NCBI GenBank assembly: GCA_964571295.1
Contig: CAZNAO010000003.1
Span: 1-60,999 of the forward strand
Source: UBA922 sp964571295
GTDB taxonomy: Bacteria > Patescibacteriota > Patescibacteriia > Magasanikbacterales > UBA922
DNA length: 60,999 nucleotides
Direction: 5' to 3'
A program made the position numbers and the translations under genes. The notes beneath the pieces are model-generated. The model was not told the DNA's origin and did not search any database. It saw nothing but the letters and a program-made list of their open reading frames with translations. Each line of letters starts with the position of its first letter. Position 1 is the first letter of the stretch. Of this stretch, positions 16,377 to 25,120 are shown one piece after another.

Positions 16377-16859
16377 TTACACCATCAGATCATTTTCGTT
16401 TTTCATATCGATGGCGTTCTCTAACAATTTTTTGAGAACCGCGGCAAATACCGCAACTACCGAGGGAGAACACGCAAACGCAAACGCGAACAGGATGACG
16501 CCAGGCGCATCATCGATCTCTGCAAAATGATAGGCGGCAGGCATAAAGGTCATAAATGCGACAGTCATGGCAATCGCACAATATATGATTTTTTGTAATG
16601 CTCCCACTGATTCATCCGAAAAAGCCTTGTTCTGGTCGATATAATGAAGCAATTTCAGTGCCTGATACAATGCGAGGAAAAATGGCACTGAAGCCGCATA
16701 GAGAGATGCCATGACCAGATATCCGGATTGTGGTGCCGAGGGAAATTCCGCCGTCCATCCTTTGCCAAGACTCGGGAACGCAAAGATGCACAATGCAAGC
16801 ACTCCAAGTCCGACAATGAAAATTACCGCTCGCAAAAAATGAGTAGAGCCATGTTTCAT
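16377..16859 (-). CDS. DUF2975 membrane protein
   Basis: The 160-residue protein has four membrane helices (about 10-29, 47-68, 92-112 and 122-145) and the short motif LLHYIDQNKAFSDESV between helices two and three, which marks DUF2975. Function unknown. It is the first gene of the DUF2975 - YozG - DUF4173 transcript and lies about 22 nt from a well-formed promoter. Confidence 0.85.
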   Translation of the reverse strand: MKHGSTHFLRAVIFIVGLGVLALCIFAFPSLGKGWTAEFPSAPQSGYLVMASLYAASVPFFLALYQALKLLHYIDQNKAFSDESVGALQKIIYCAIAMTVAFMTFMPAAYHFAEIDDAPGVILFAFAFACSPSVVAVFAAVLKKLLENAIDMKNENDLMV

Positions 16860-16887
16860 ACAAATAAACTTACTGACTTATAATTCT

Positions 16888-16916
16888 ATACTAAATAGAA
16901 ATTTATCGTTTGTCAA
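16888..16916 (-). promoter_or_regulatory. promoter of the DUF2975 operon
   Basis: On the minus strand consensus TTGACA (16911-16916) and TAGTAT (16888-16893) are 17 nt apart. Confidence 0.65.
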
Positions 16917-16972
16917 TAAATTATTATTGTTATTTGTGGATAATGTTATTACATTTTTGTCTTTTTGAATTT

Positions 16973-17077
16973 TTAGGTAAAAAAATAGCCAATAAAGAGG
17001 CTGTGTTAGAGCATTACTTATACACCTCTCGACCAAGTCGTAAAATCAAATTTGAAACACTAGGACTGTCTGCTTAG
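16973..17077 (+). pseudogene. possible remnant of a gene 3' end (transposase-like tail)
   Basis: A short plus-strand frame reads KKIANKEAVLEHYLYT then SRPSRKIKFETLGLSA and a TAG stop. The RPSRKIKFET pattern is reminiscent of transposase C-terminal tails, but there is no start, no upstream coding sequence and no terminal repeats. It borders the copper island, so it could mark an old insertion. Weak evidence only. The rest of 16917-17091 shows nothing else but a short hairpin. Confidence 0.2.
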
Positions 17078-17086
17078 TTAAGCAGA
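17069..17086 (-). terminator. stem-loop after the copper island
   Basis: TCTGCTTA and TAAGCAGA form an 8-bp stem just after the cupredoxin-like gene. It lacks a strong U tract, so it is a weak terminator candidate. Confidence 0.4.
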
Positions 17087-17091
17087 TATAA

Positions 17092-17487
17092 CTAGTTAAA
17101 ATTAATTTTGAAATTATACATTCCCATAGCACAAAGCCCTTGAAGGGGCTGTCCTGCATTTGGTGTGCCTATATCAATAACTTCTTCTCCTGTTTGAGAC
17201 AGAATTTTTTGATAGCCAATCGACCGGATGACTAGTGACGCCGAGCAATCATACGTGCTGTTCGTTTTAACGACTAGTTTCGTTGGGATTCCTGCTTTCG
17301 CCATTGAGACTTTAGGTGAATACCCAGCTTTGGCGTCAATCGTAACGTATTGAACACCATCCCTTATTTCAACGTTTTGCGCCGACTGTGTCCCGGTCTC
17401 AGAATTATTTTTTGATTGTCCAAGAAAAACAAAACCGATACCGATGATAAGTGCGATTGTAATGATAATTGAAACCGTTTTATTCAT
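17092..17487 (-). CDS. membrane-anchored cupredoxin-like copper protein
   Basis: From the ATG at 17487 the protein is 131 residues: one N-terminal membrane helix (about 5-22), then a single cupredoxin-like beta domain. It contains YDCSASLVI (Cys near residue 81) and GLCAMGMYNF near the C-terminus, whose Cys and two Met could bind Cu(I). The frame can be read from 17574, but that would run into the upstream gene. As last gene of the csoR-copA island it probably receives or scavenges copper outside the membrane. Confidence 0.75.
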   Translation of the reverse strand: MNKTVSIIITIALIIGIGFVFLGQSKNNSETGTQSAQNVEIRDGVQYVTIDAKAGYSPKVSMAKAGIPTKLVVKTNSTYDCSASLVIRSIGYQKILSQTGEEVIDIGTPNAGQPLQGLCAMGMYNFKINFN

Positions 17488-17494
17488 AAATTTA

Positions 17495-18502
17495 TTATAT
17501 ATTAAATAGCGGATTAATAATTCCGAGCCCAGCAAGTCCTGCGAGAAGTGCAAATAGTCCAAGACCAATGACAACTACTCCTGCAGATTTGAAGAATAGC
17601 GGGGCGTGTTTTCCGTGGGCGAACGATGCCGACCCGAAAGAAAGAAGCACGAGCATCGGCAGTGTTCCAAGTGCAAACGCAAACATGATAAGAAGTCCGG
17701 ACATGAATGACCCGCTTCCCAAAGCGGAAACTTGCATTGACTGCGTAAATCCGCACGGCAGAAAAAAAGTGGCGAAACCCAAGATAAGCGGCGTTAGAGT
17801 TTTGTGCTCTATTCTTCTAAAGAAATTGAAAATCCCAGAGGGTAATGCGACTTTATTCTTTGCAAATACGCCGACCAAATTTAAACCGAGCAACAGCATA
17901 ACAATGGAAGCCAGAAGTCCCAAGATCGATGTAAGGGTAAAGTTGATGCCGATGGCACTGCCAAGCGCACCAAGAACCCCTCCCAGCACCGCAAAGCTAA
18001 CTAATCTGCCTATATGAAAAAGTGTAAATGTTTTGGTGTCGCTGACATTATCTTGCGATACTTTTGCTGAAAGCGACAAAACTAAACCGCCGACAATAGC
18101 AAGGCAACTGGAAACCGAGGCGATGAGCCCGATAATAAAACTTGTTACCGGAGTCGTTTGTCCGCCGATTCCAAGATTTAAAATTCCTGATTTTTGCACA
18201 AAGAAAAAGAGAGCCAAAAAAGCCAGACCGATAGGCAATGCCTGCCAAATAACACCATTATCTTTCTTCTCTTCGGCTTTTTTCTCAACGGAAAGAGAAT
18301 AGCCGTTGTACCTGATCTTTTCAGTTAATATTTCTGCGAGTTTGTGCTGACTCTCATCGAGCGTTGTGTCGATTGAGACGGTTTCTCGCTTCAAATCTAC
18401 ACTGGCGCGATCAATACCAATTTGCTCGTTCAGCGTATCTTCAATGAAGATTTTGCACGAAGCGCAGTGAGTGCCGGAAACGTGAAATGTGTATGTTTTC
18501 AT
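17495..18502 (-). CDS. HMA domain fused to a TauE/SafE-DsbD-like membrane domain
   Basis: This 335-residue fusion begins with a heavy-metal-associated domain (residues 1-70) whose metal motif is GTHCASC (Cys13, Cys16). Six or more membrane helices follow (about 88-335), related to the UreH/DsbD-like transporter domain, with Cys in ASVSSCLAIVGG and in FLPCGFTQSMQ at matching positions of two half-repeats. Such fusions occur in copper islands of Gram-negative and candidate-phylum bacteria and are thought to move copper or thiol electrons across the membrane. The gene follows copA by 2 nt. Confidence 0.82.
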   Translation of the reverse strand: MKTYTFHVSGTHCASCKIFIEDTLNEQIGIDRASVDLKRETVSIDTTLDESQHKLAEILTEKIRYNGYSLSVEKKAEEKKDNGVIWQALPIGLAFLALFFFVQKSGILNLGIGGQTTPVTSFIIGLIASVSSCLAIVGGLVLSLSAKVSQDNVSDTKTFTLFHIGRLVSFAVLGGVLGALGSAIGINFTLTSILGLLASIVMLLLGLNLVGVFAKNKVALPSGIFNFFRRIEHKTLTPLILGFATFFLPCGFTQSMQVSALGSGSFMSGLLIMFAFALGTLPMLVLLSFGSASFAHGKHAPLFFKSAGVVVIGLGLFALLAGLAGLGIINPLFNI

Positions 18503-18504
18503 AG

Positions 18505-20799
18505 TTATAGTTTTTTAGCTTTAATGCGAAGCGAGTTCGACACCACTGACACACTCGACATCGCCATGGCGAAGCCGGCAAAAACTGGATTTAAGAGCCA
18601 TCCAAAGACCGGATAGAAAATTCCGGCGGCAAGAGGAATGCCAACAATGTTATAGATAAACGCCCAGAATAGGTTCTGCTTGATCCCTCGCATGGTGATT
18701 TTTGAAAGCTTGATCGCCTTAACAAGCTTTGAGATATCACCACCAAGAAGCGTGATACCGGCCGATTCTATCGCCACATCGGTTCCGGTCCCCATAGCAA
18801 TACCCACATCCGCTTGAGCGAGCGCAGGGGCATCGTTGACGCCGTCACCGGCCATAGCCACCACCCGACCTTGTGATTGCAGTGTCTTTATCTTTTCAAG
18901 CTTATCCTGTGGCAGTACGTGGGCAACAACGTCATCAATGCCGACAAGCGATCCGATGTATTTAGCGGCTTTTTCATCGTCGCCAGTGAGCATTACCACC
19001 TTGATGCCAAGTTTATGGAGACTTTTTATTGCGTCAACTGATTCTGCTTTTATTTCGTCAGCTACCATGACGAAACCAAGCACCTCCTCTTTTGTAGCAA
19101 TGATCACCGGAGTTTTCCCTTGAGATGTAAACTCATTCAGCTTCGCTACATCAAAAGAAATATTCAGATCGCTTATGAGCTTTGCATTGCCGACAAAGTA
19201 TTCCGTGTCTTTTATCATTCCCCTAAGCCCCTTGCCTTGTATGCCTTCGAAGTTTGACACATCGGATACGGGAATCTTTTTCTCTTGCACGTAATTCACC
19301 ACCGCATGAGCAATCGGATGTTCTGATTTTTTCTCAAGCGACGCCAAAATCGATACCAGATCATCGTCTTTCAGATTGGAAAGATTTTGTATATCAACCA
19401 GGGTCGGTTTGCCAATAGTGATCGTTCCGGTTTTATCAACGACAACCGTATTTACCTTATGCAGTTTTTCAAGAGTAGCGGCATCTTTAATAAGGATACC
19501 CTCTTTCGCCCCTTTGCCGACACCAACAATAATCGCCGTTGGTGTGGCAAGACCAAGAGCGCAAGGGCATGCAATAACGAGAATCCCCACAAAAGAGACG
19601 AGCCCGAATGATAAAGCTTGAGAGAAACCTAAATATTGCGATCCAAAAATAAGCCATGTGCCGAGAGCAAGAAAAGCAATTATCAACACGATAGGCACAA
19701 AGACTGACGAGATTTTGTCTGCAAGAGCTTGTATCGGCGCCTTGCTTCCTTGGGCATCCTCGACCATCTTGATGATCTGGGCGAGCAGAGTTTCCGACCC
19801 GACTTTTGTCGCCTTGAATGTGAATGAGCCACTGGTGTTGATCGTTCCGGAAACGACACCATCACCATTTTTTTTCTGCACTGGCATCGGCTCTCCGGTG
19901 ACCATAGATTCATCAACAAAAGAACTGCCGAGAGTTACAACGCCGTCCACCGGAATCTTTGCACCAGGCTTGACGATGATGAGATCGCCATGCTTTACGT
20001 CATTGACCGATATTTCTATTTCTTTACCATCGCGGATAACAAGTGCAGTCTTGGCTTGCAAATTAAGAAGTTTTTCTATGGCGTCACCCGTCTTTATTTT
20101 CGATCGAGCCTCTAGGTATTTGCCGAGCGCAATAAACGTAATGACCACAATCGTGACATCGTAGTATTGGTAATCGACATTTATAAAAGGACGCAGAATA
20201 TCTTCAAATGCACTCACAGCAAAACTGTATAAAAAAGCTGTGAGTGTACCCATGCCGATAAGAGTATCCATGTTTGCTTTGCGGTATCGCAGGAATCGGT
20301 AGAGCCCAAGTAAATATGGTTTACCAACAACAAACAAAATGTATGTCGCGAGTATTGGAATAAGATGATGGAAAAATTCTTCCAGCGCATAACTCATTTC
20401 AGACACAATTCCGTATTTGGCGAGGATCTCCCAACCCATTAAAAAAGCCGCAAAAATGGCGACAGGAATGGCCGAAATTACCTTGGTCCTCATGTCAGCA
20501 ACTTCAGCAAACTTTTCTTTTTTTGATTGATTCAATCCTAGATGAGCTGTGTGTTCGTCAGAAGACATACCCATCCCCTCAGCTGTAGAGGGAACTTCCA
20601 AAGAATATCCAAGAGGCTCGATATGCCTAGAAAGATCATGAGGACTCGTCCTTGACGGATCAAAAGAAACCTTAGCTTTCTCGGTGCCATAATTAACTTC
20701 CGCTGATTGTACCCCATCAACTTTCTTAAAAGTTTTCTCGATAACGGAGGAACAGGAAGCACAATGCATTCCTTTTACTTTGTATATTTGTGTATGCAT
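18505..20799 (-). CDS. copA: copper-exporting P1B-type ATPase
   Basis: The 764-residue pump starts MHTQIYKVKGMHCASCSS. The ATG at 20799 has a strong GAGGAAATAAT ribosome site and sits 1 nt after the csoR stop, so the frame extending to 20904 is not the real start. One N-terminal HMA domain carries GMHCASC. Then come eight membrane helices, the actuator TGEPMP, the intramembrane ACPCALGLATPTA, the phosphorylation motif DKTGTIT, the SEHPIA nucleotide-binding His-Pro and the hinge GDGVNDAPAL. CPC together with the YN...MSS motifs near the C-terminus indicates Cu(I) export. Confidence 0.95.
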   Translation of the reverse strand: MHTQIYKVKGMHCASCSSVIEKTFKKVDGVQSAEVNYGTEKAKVSFDPSRTSPHDLSRHIEPLGYSLEVPSTAEGMGMSSDEHTAHLGLNQSKKEKFAEVADMRTKVISAIPVAIFAAFLMGWEILAKYGIVSEMSYALEEFFHHLIPILATYILFVVGKPYLLGLYRFLRYRKANMDTLIGMGTLTAFLYSFAVSAFEDILRPFINVDYQYYDVTIVVITFIALGKYLEARSKIKTGDAIEKLLNLQAKTALVIRDGKEIEISVNDVKHGDLIIVKPGAKIPVDGVVTLGSSFVDESMVTGEPMPVQKKNGDGVVSGTINTSGSFTFKATKVGSETLLAQIIKMVEDAQGSKAPIQALADKISSVFVPIVLIIAFLALGTWLIFGSQYLGFSQALSFGLVSFVGILVIACPCALGLATPTAIIVGVGKGAKEGILIKDAATLEKLHKVNTVVVDKTGTITIGKPTLVDIQNLSNLKDDDLVSILASLEKKSEHPIAHAVVNYVQEKKIPVSDVSNFEGIQGKGLRGMIKDTEYFVGNAKLISDLNISFDVAKLNEFTSQGKTPVIIATKEEVLGFVMVADEIKAESVDAIKSLHKLGIKVVMLTGDDEKAAKYIGSLVGIDDVVAHVLPQDKLEKIKTLQSQGRVVAMAGDGVNDAPALAQADVGIAMGTGTDVAIESAGITLLGGDISKLVKAIKLSKITMRGIKQNLFWAFIYNIVGIPLAAGIFYPVFGWLLNPVFAGFAMAMSSVSVVSNSLRIKAKKL

Positions 20800-20800
20800 A

Positions 20801-21076
20801 TTATTTCCTCTTAAGCTTATATACCTTAATAATCTCTTCCTTAGCCTTTTTTGTCTGCCCAGATTGCATCTGGTGAAAAACACAATGCCCGAGGTGGTTT
20901 TCAAGAAGTAAGTCTTCGACGTTAGACAATCCTTGTTTTACTGCTGATGTCTGAGTAATAACATCAATGCAATATGTATCATTTTCAACCATCTTTTGAA
21001 GTCCACGAATTTGTCCTTCAATGAGTTTTAGTCGGCGCATAATGTTCGCCTTTTTTGTATCATTCATATATTTCAT
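20801..21076 (-). CDS. csoR: CsoR-family copper-sensing repressor
   Basis: The 91-residue all-helical repressor keeps the Cu(I) ligand set Cys36-His61-Cys65, identical in spacing to characterised CsoR proteins. It heads the island csoR-copA-HMA/TauE-cupredoxin. The promoter has a G/C-tract palindrome as its spacer, the expected CsoR operator, so apo-CsoR should block the operon and copper release it. The ATG at 21076 lies only about 2-3 nt after the predicted transcription start, making the mRNA leaderless unless the ATG at 21067 is used. Confidence 0.93.
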   Translation of the reverse strand: MKYMNDTKKANIMRRLKLIEGQIRGLQKMVENDTYCIDVITQTSAVKQGLSNVEDLLLENHLGHCVFHQMQSGQTKKAKEEIIKVYKLKRK

Positions 21077-21084
21077 ATAATGAA

Positions 21085-21113
21085 ATTATATACCCCCCTG
21101 GGGGTATAGTCAA
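21085..21113 (-). promoter_or_regulatory. csoR-copA promoter
   Basis: On the minus strand TTGACT (21108-21113) and a perfect TATAAT (21085-21090) are 17 nt apart. The spacer is filled by the palindromic operator. Confidence 0.85.
21089..21108. promoter_or_regulatory. CsoR operator
   Basis: TATACCCCC and GGGGGTATA form a perfect 9-bp inverted repeat around CT. C/G-tract palindromes flanked by TA are the known recognition pattern of CsoR. Confidence 0.85.
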
Positions 21114-21160
21114 ATGATAGTAGTGGATAACTTTTATATAAAAATTAACTAAGAAAAAAA

Positions 21161-21178
21161 CAGGCGCTTTTGCGCCTG
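21161..21178 (-). terminator. terminator of tRNA-Asn
   Basis: CAGGCGC and GCGCCTG pair around TTTT and are followed on the minus strand by a run of seven T. It lies 15 nt past the tRNA 3' end. Confidence 0.8.
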
Positions 21179-21192
21179 CCCATCGTACGATG

Positions 21193-21264
21193 CTCCCCCG
21201 CCTGGACTCGAACCAGGAACCCCCTCGTTAACAGCGAGGTGTTCTACCATTGAACTACAAGGGA
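21193..21264 (-). tRNA. tRNA-Asn (anticodon GUU)
   Basis: The minus strand folds into a full cloverleaf: acceptor TCCCTTG/CGGGGGA with two G-U pairs, D-arm GTTC...GAAC, anticodon stem CCTCG/CGAGG with loop CTGTTAA, and T-arm CCTGG/CCAGG with TTCGAGT. Discriminator is G. CCA is not encoded. A terminator-like hairpin (21271-21286) stands directly before the 5' end and may aid processing. Confidence 0.95.
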
Positions 21265-21376
21265 ATAAAAATCCCGCTTTTCGCGGGTATTCATGTATGT
21301 TTATGCACCACGAAAACCCCTACGCACGAGTATTATTAAGATTATTGTTATTTCGGCAGTTTTTCATAGCTTAGGT

Positions 21377-21406
21377 GTTATACCACGCTATTGAATTTAG
21401 TGTCAA
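21377..21406 (-). promoter_or_regulatory. promoter of tRNA-Asn
   Basis: TTGACA (21401-21406) and TATAAC (21377-21382) are 18 nt apart on the minus strand. Otherwise 21287-21418 holds nothing recognisable. Confidence 0.55.
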
Positions 21407-21418
21407 GAAAAACAAAAC

Positions 21419-21435
21419 CCGGCCAATGGCCGGAT
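21419..21435 (-). terminator. terminator of the DoxX-SIMPL transcript
   Basis: CCGGCC and GGCCGG pair across a 3-nt loop, followed on the minus strand by GTTTTGTTTTT, 30 nt after the SIMPL gene. Confidence 0.8.
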
Positions 21436-21464
21436 TTACTATTCTATAGCTCTTCAGCACATTA

Positions 21465-22196
21465 CTATTTCACCCCAAACGATGCTCGAACAGTTGCCAT
21501 AACTTCTTTTTCAATACTTGAGGTGTCATAGGTACCGTAATCTGAAACCTCAACTGAATTAGGAGACATAACCTGAACTACCCCCTGGCTCGCAGCATGA
21601 AGCGAGCCAATTTTTGATCCACTACTTTCTGCAATTTTTTCTGCTCGCGTCTTTGCATCCTTCACTGCATCAGACAACAAATCGACACGAAGGTCAGGAA
21701 GTCTGGAATACAAATATTCAAGAGAATATGTAGAAACAACAGAACCGACTGAAATCAAATTTTGAATATTCTTCGCAACCTCAGTCACATTCTCGATATC
21801 ACCAGATTGCACCGTAACAGTCTGTCGTATTGTGTAACGCCGAGGTGCATTGTTATCATAGTTATAACTGTAATCCTGTTCAGTAAATACATGTGAGAGC
21901 TCAATACTATCTGAAGGAATACGGTGTTCTATCAATACTGATTCAACCTTTTTTCGATCAGACTCGAGATCGCCATAGGCTCGCTGGAGACCCACAGTAT
22001 CCGTAAATCGTGAAAGCTGAATTGTCCACTTAACAGTATCCGAGGTAACACGCACCCGTGCAGAACCTGTTACCGACAATTCACCGGGATTTACAACGCG
22101 CGATGCATAGAAAAAAATAGAAAAAATAAGTGAAGCAGTGACCATCCCGACAGCGATTATCTTACCCCCTCGAACAAAATCCATAGTATCTGACAT
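21465..22196 (-). CDS. SIMPL-domain (DUF541) envelope protein
   Basis: From the ATG at 22196 the protein is 243 residues, with one N-terminal membrane helix (about 14-32) and a SIMPL domain: GELSVTGSARVRVTSDTV, repeated beta-alpha units, and the late AVKDAKTRAEKIAESSG helix. Family members (such as the BP26 antigen) form extracytoplasmic oligomers of unclear role. The longer frame beginning at 22244 would overlap the DoxX gene and is not needed. Confidence 0.85.
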   Translation of the reverse strand: MSDTMDFVRGGKIIAVGMVTASLIFSIFFYASRVVNPGELSVTGSARVRVTSDTVKWTIQLSRFTDTVGLQRAYGDLESDRKKVESVLIEHRIPSDSIELSHVFTEQDYSYNYDNNAPRRYTIRQTVTVQSGDIENVTEVAKNIQNLISVGSVVSTYSLEYLYSRLPDLRVDLLSDAVKDAKTRAEKIAESSGSKIGSLHAASQGVVQVMSPNSVEVSDYGTYDTSSIEKEVMATVRASFGVK

Positions 22197-22215
22197 ATGA
22201 TTGGATATAAATAAA

Positions 22216-22653
22216 CTAACGCTTCCGATATATAAAGTAATCAAGTCCCCACATTTCTCCTACGCGAAATATATAAAAAAGTAACAGCACACACGCATAG
22301 ATAATATGCTGGTCAACGATATATGAATGTGAATCAGGGTATGGAAAATCAAGTGCCGCGCCGTAATACAAAAGCATGAGAGTCGCGCCGGGTATGGTAC
22401 TCCACTTGACAAATAACCCCATAATGAGAGAAACACCGAGTAGCGTAAGTCCCCACGCATTCAATACATTTACAATCGGCAAAATAGTCGGATGCAAAAA
22501 TAATTCATACAACCACACAAAACTCTTAGCACTCTTGAGATACCCCTCAGCACTCCACGTAGGATCAATAACTTTAGTAATGCCCGCATAAAACATGTAC
22601 CACCCCACACTGACACGTAATACAAAAAATAAGATTTTTTTTTGAATAGTCAT
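22216..22653 (-). CDS. DoxX/DoxD-like membrane protein
   Basis: The 145-residue protein (start MTIQKK at 22653; the ATG at 22656 is equivalent) has four membrane helices. It shows the family features SVGWYMFYAGITKVIDPTWS, the WLYELFLHP loop with a FPYPDSHSYIVDQH segment, and a basic C-terminus YFIYRKR. It resembles the small TQO subunit/DoxX group more closely than the other two DoxX-like proteins here. It is followed by the SIMPL gene 19 nt later. Confidence 0.8.
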   Translation of the reverse strand: MTIQKKILFFVLRVSVGWYMFYAGITKVIDPTWSAEGYLKSAKSFVWLYELFLHPTILPIVNVLNAWGLTLLGVSLIMGLFVKWSTIPGATLMLLYYGAALDFPYPDSHSYIVDQHIIYACVLLLFYIFRVGEMWGLDYFIYRKR

Positions 22654-22774
22654 CATAAAGATAATGATTAATAAATAACTCCCCCTTGGTGAGGGAGAGT
22701 TGGTAGGGGTCAAGATATGCACTTCTTAATCTCTGCCGATCGTCCCCAAGAAAGGGAAAACCGATAAATGAGAC

Positions 22775-23866
22775 TTATCGAATTCCAACGATAGACCGAA
22801 CACGGGACATCGTAGATTCCGCTATTATTTTCGCACGTTCCATTCCCTGTGTCAATATTTCAGCGACTTCATCATGCCCATCCATAAGCTCTGCCCGTCG
22901 TTCTCGGAAATCTGCAAAATGATTTCCAATGGTTTCCGCGAGTGTAGATTTCAAATCTCCATAACGGATGGATCCATCTTTCTCCGCTTTCACAAATTCA
23001 GCATGCACCTTTTTGTCTCCGAAAATTTTCAATAATCCAAGAAGATTTTCTACCCCGGGAGACCCTGCCCCGCCCTCGGTTGCCGTTACCGCTTTCTTCA
23101 ATTTTTTAAGGATTACCTCAGGACTATCCGCAAGCTCGATTACATGCCCCTCACCGAGAGACTTACTCATTTTCTTAGTCGGCTCAAGCAGACTCATAAT
23201 TTTTGGAGTCTGGGTAAGGACATGTTTTACTTCCGGAAAAAACTTTTCATACTTATTATTGAACCATCGTGCAATATCACGGGTTAACTCGACATGCTGT
23301 ACCTGATCTTGTCCCACCGGAATGTGGGTTGCGTGATAGAGGAGGATATCAGCAGCCTGTAGTACAGGATAAGTTAAAAGTCCAACATTAGTTTGATTTT
23401 CAACCCTTTCAATCAAATCTTGGACATGTTCAATTATCTTTTCTTCAACCTCTTCTCCCTGATAATTCAACTGTCTAGCCCATTCTAAATGGCTCTTAAC
23501 TTTATCCCTAAGACCTGATTTATCCTTAAATTGAGTCATGCGCTTCAACTCACCCAATTGAGTTACACAGCTAAAAATCCAACCCAACTCGGTGTGTTCC
23601 GGCACATGCGACTGTACAAAAAACGTCGATTTCTTGGGATCAATTCCTGCGGCCAGAAGTTCCGACGCGGTACGAAGAATCTGCGCGCGGCGTTCCTCAG
23701 GTGCCCTATTTCCGGTAAGGGAATGTAAGTCAGCAATAAAAAAATAGCATTCGTATGTGCCGGAATTCTGGAGATCCACCCAATTCTTGACTGCACCGAG
23801 ATAATTACCGATATGCAGATTTCCGGTCGGCTGGATTCCTGAGACAATGATCTGTTTTTTTGCCAT
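22775..23866 (-). CDS. trpS: tryptophanyl-tRNA synthetase
   Basis: This 363-residue class I synthetase joins tryptophan to tRNA-Trp. It shows GIQPTGNLHIGNY near the N-terminus (HIGN, residues 18-21), the second signature KKMSKSLGEG (about 231-240), the specificity segment QAADILLYHATHIPVGQDQVQH, and the usual C-terminal helical anticodon-binding part. It is slightly longer than the typical 330 residues because of an insert around EEVEEKIIEHVQDL. Confidence 0.95.
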   Translation of the reverse strand: MAKKQIIVSGIQPTGNLHIGNYLGAVKNWVDLQNSGTYECYFFIADLHSLTGNRAPEERRAQILRTASELLAAGIDPKKSTFFVQSHVPEHTELGWIFSCVTQLGELKRMTQFKDKSGLRDKVKSHLEWARQLNYQGEEVEEKIIEHVQDLIERVENQTNVGLLTYPVLQAADILLYHATHIPVGQDQVQHVELTRDIARWFNNKYEKFFPEVKHVLTQTPKIMSLLEPTKKMSKSLGEGHVIELADSPEVILKKLKKAVTATEGGAGSPGVENLLGLLKIFGDKKVHAEFVKAEKDGSIRYGDLKSTLAETIGNHFADFRERRAELMDGHDEVAEILTQGMERAKIIAESTMSRVRSIVGIR

Positions 23867-23921
23867 ACGTATGCTGATTAAGATGGATCAAGTGTACTAT
23901 ACGAAGACTATTTGTGCAAAA

Positions 23922-25067
23922 TCATACGGAGCGAAGGTGGTGGGCTAGGGCCCTCAAACCACTTTCGGTCTCTTCGACAGTACCTCCAAACGAGAATCGC
24001 ACATATCCTTCGCACCCGAATGCACTCCCGGGTATGGTCGCGACACCTGCTTCACGCAACATTCTCTCAGACCATTGCATCGACGTCTCGCTGTCCGCGC
24101 CAAAGATACTAAGAGGAGCAAATACATACAATCCTGAAGCAGGAGGAGTGAGTACGGCACCAAATAACTCTCTGAATAATCCAATACACCGGTCTCGCCG
24201 GGATTTGAAGTCAGCAGAGATTACAGGAACAATCTCATGATAGTGGACAATCCCTTCGAGTAATGCCCACTGGCTGATGGTTGATACCCCACTCACGCTT
24301 TGACTCAAAAGCGCGGTGACTTTGTTAAGAATACCGGAATTGCCCGCAAGCATACCGATCCGCCATCCCGTCATGCCGAAATTTTTTGATGCGCTTTGAA
24401 CAACAAATATGTTCTCATATGAGAAAGAACCAAGTGAAACAAACTCGCCGTCATATACCAATCCGCTATACACTTCATCGGAAATAATGATAATTCCCTT
24501 TTTTCGCGCCCATTCTACGATCTCCTGAAGTTCTGTCTTAGAATATACGGTCCCCGTCGGATTGGACGCATTATTGAGAATGAGTACTTTGGTTTGTGCA
24601 GTATATGCGCGTTCAAGCTCCGGTACTCCTATCTTCCATCCATTCTTCTCATAGGTCGGGACAAACGCACAGGTGCCGCCAAAAATCCCGACAATCGGGG
24701 GATATGAAACCCAGTACGGTGGTATGATCATGACTTCGTCATGCTCCTGAATCAAAATGTGCAATAGAAAAAACAAAGCGCTCTTCCCGCCCGGAGTGAT
24801 AATGATTTCATCCGGCGTATATGAACACGAATAGGATTCAGAAAGCCACCGAGCGGCCGCCGTGCGCAATTCAGGAATACCCGCTGCTGGAGGATAGGAT
24901 GTCCGGTCGTGATCAATCGCAGCGTGTGCCGCGGCACGAATAATCTGAGGCGTGACAATGACCGGTTCCCCCACGCTCAAATTAAAAATCTTCTTTCCTT
25001 CAGATTTCAATTTCTGCGCGAGCGCGTTGATCGCGATAGTCGGTGATTCAGGGATCGCAAAAGACAT
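23922..25067 (-). CDS. PLP-dependent class I/II aminotransferase (aspartate aminotransferase-like)
   Basis: The 381-residue enzyme has the fold type I motifs: NNASNPTGTVY, ISDEVYSGLVYDG with the Asp that pairs with the pyridine nitrogen, the Schiff-base Lys in SASKNFGMTGWRIG (about residue 225), and the C-terminal Arg in VRFSFGG that binds the substrate carboxylate. Closest families are aspartate/aromatic aminotransferases. The real substrate cannot be fixed from sequence. It stands between RNase J and trpS on the same strand. Confidence 0.9.
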   Translation of the reverse strand: MSFAIPESPTIAINALAQKLKSEGKKIFNLSVGEPVIVTPQIIRAAAHAAIDHDRTSYPPAAGIPELRTAAARWLSESYSCSYTPDEIIITPGGKSALFFLLHILIQEHDEVMIIPPYWVSYPPIVGIFGGTCAFVPTYEKNGWKIGVPELERAYTAQTKVLILNNASNPTGTVYSKTELQEIVEWARKKGIIIISDEVYSGLVYDGEFVSLGSFSYENIFVVQSASKNFGMTGWRIGMLAGNSGILNKVTALLSQSVSGVSTISQWALLEGIVHYHEIVPVISADFKSRRDRCIGLFRELFGAVLTPPASGLYVFAPLSIFGADSETSMQWSERMLREAGVATIPGSAFGCEGYVRFSFGGTVEETESGLRALAHHLRSV

Positions 25068-25080
25068 ATGTTTTCTAACT

Positions 25081-25105
25081 AAAAACCCTCATACTGAGGG
25101 TTTTT
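25081..25105 (-). terminator. terminator of the RNase J gene
   Basis: AAAAACCCTC and GAGGGTTTTT pair around ATACT, 16 nt after the gene. Confidence 0.85.
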
Positions 25106-25120
25106 ATAGTATCTAGTGTA

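Noticed and set aside
21271..21286. Terminator directly upstream of tRNA-Asn
   Set aside because: The CCCGC/GCGGG stem is followed by ATTTTT but sits between promoter and tRNA. A true terminator there would silence the tRNA, so it is noted only as a possible processing or attenuation hairpin.
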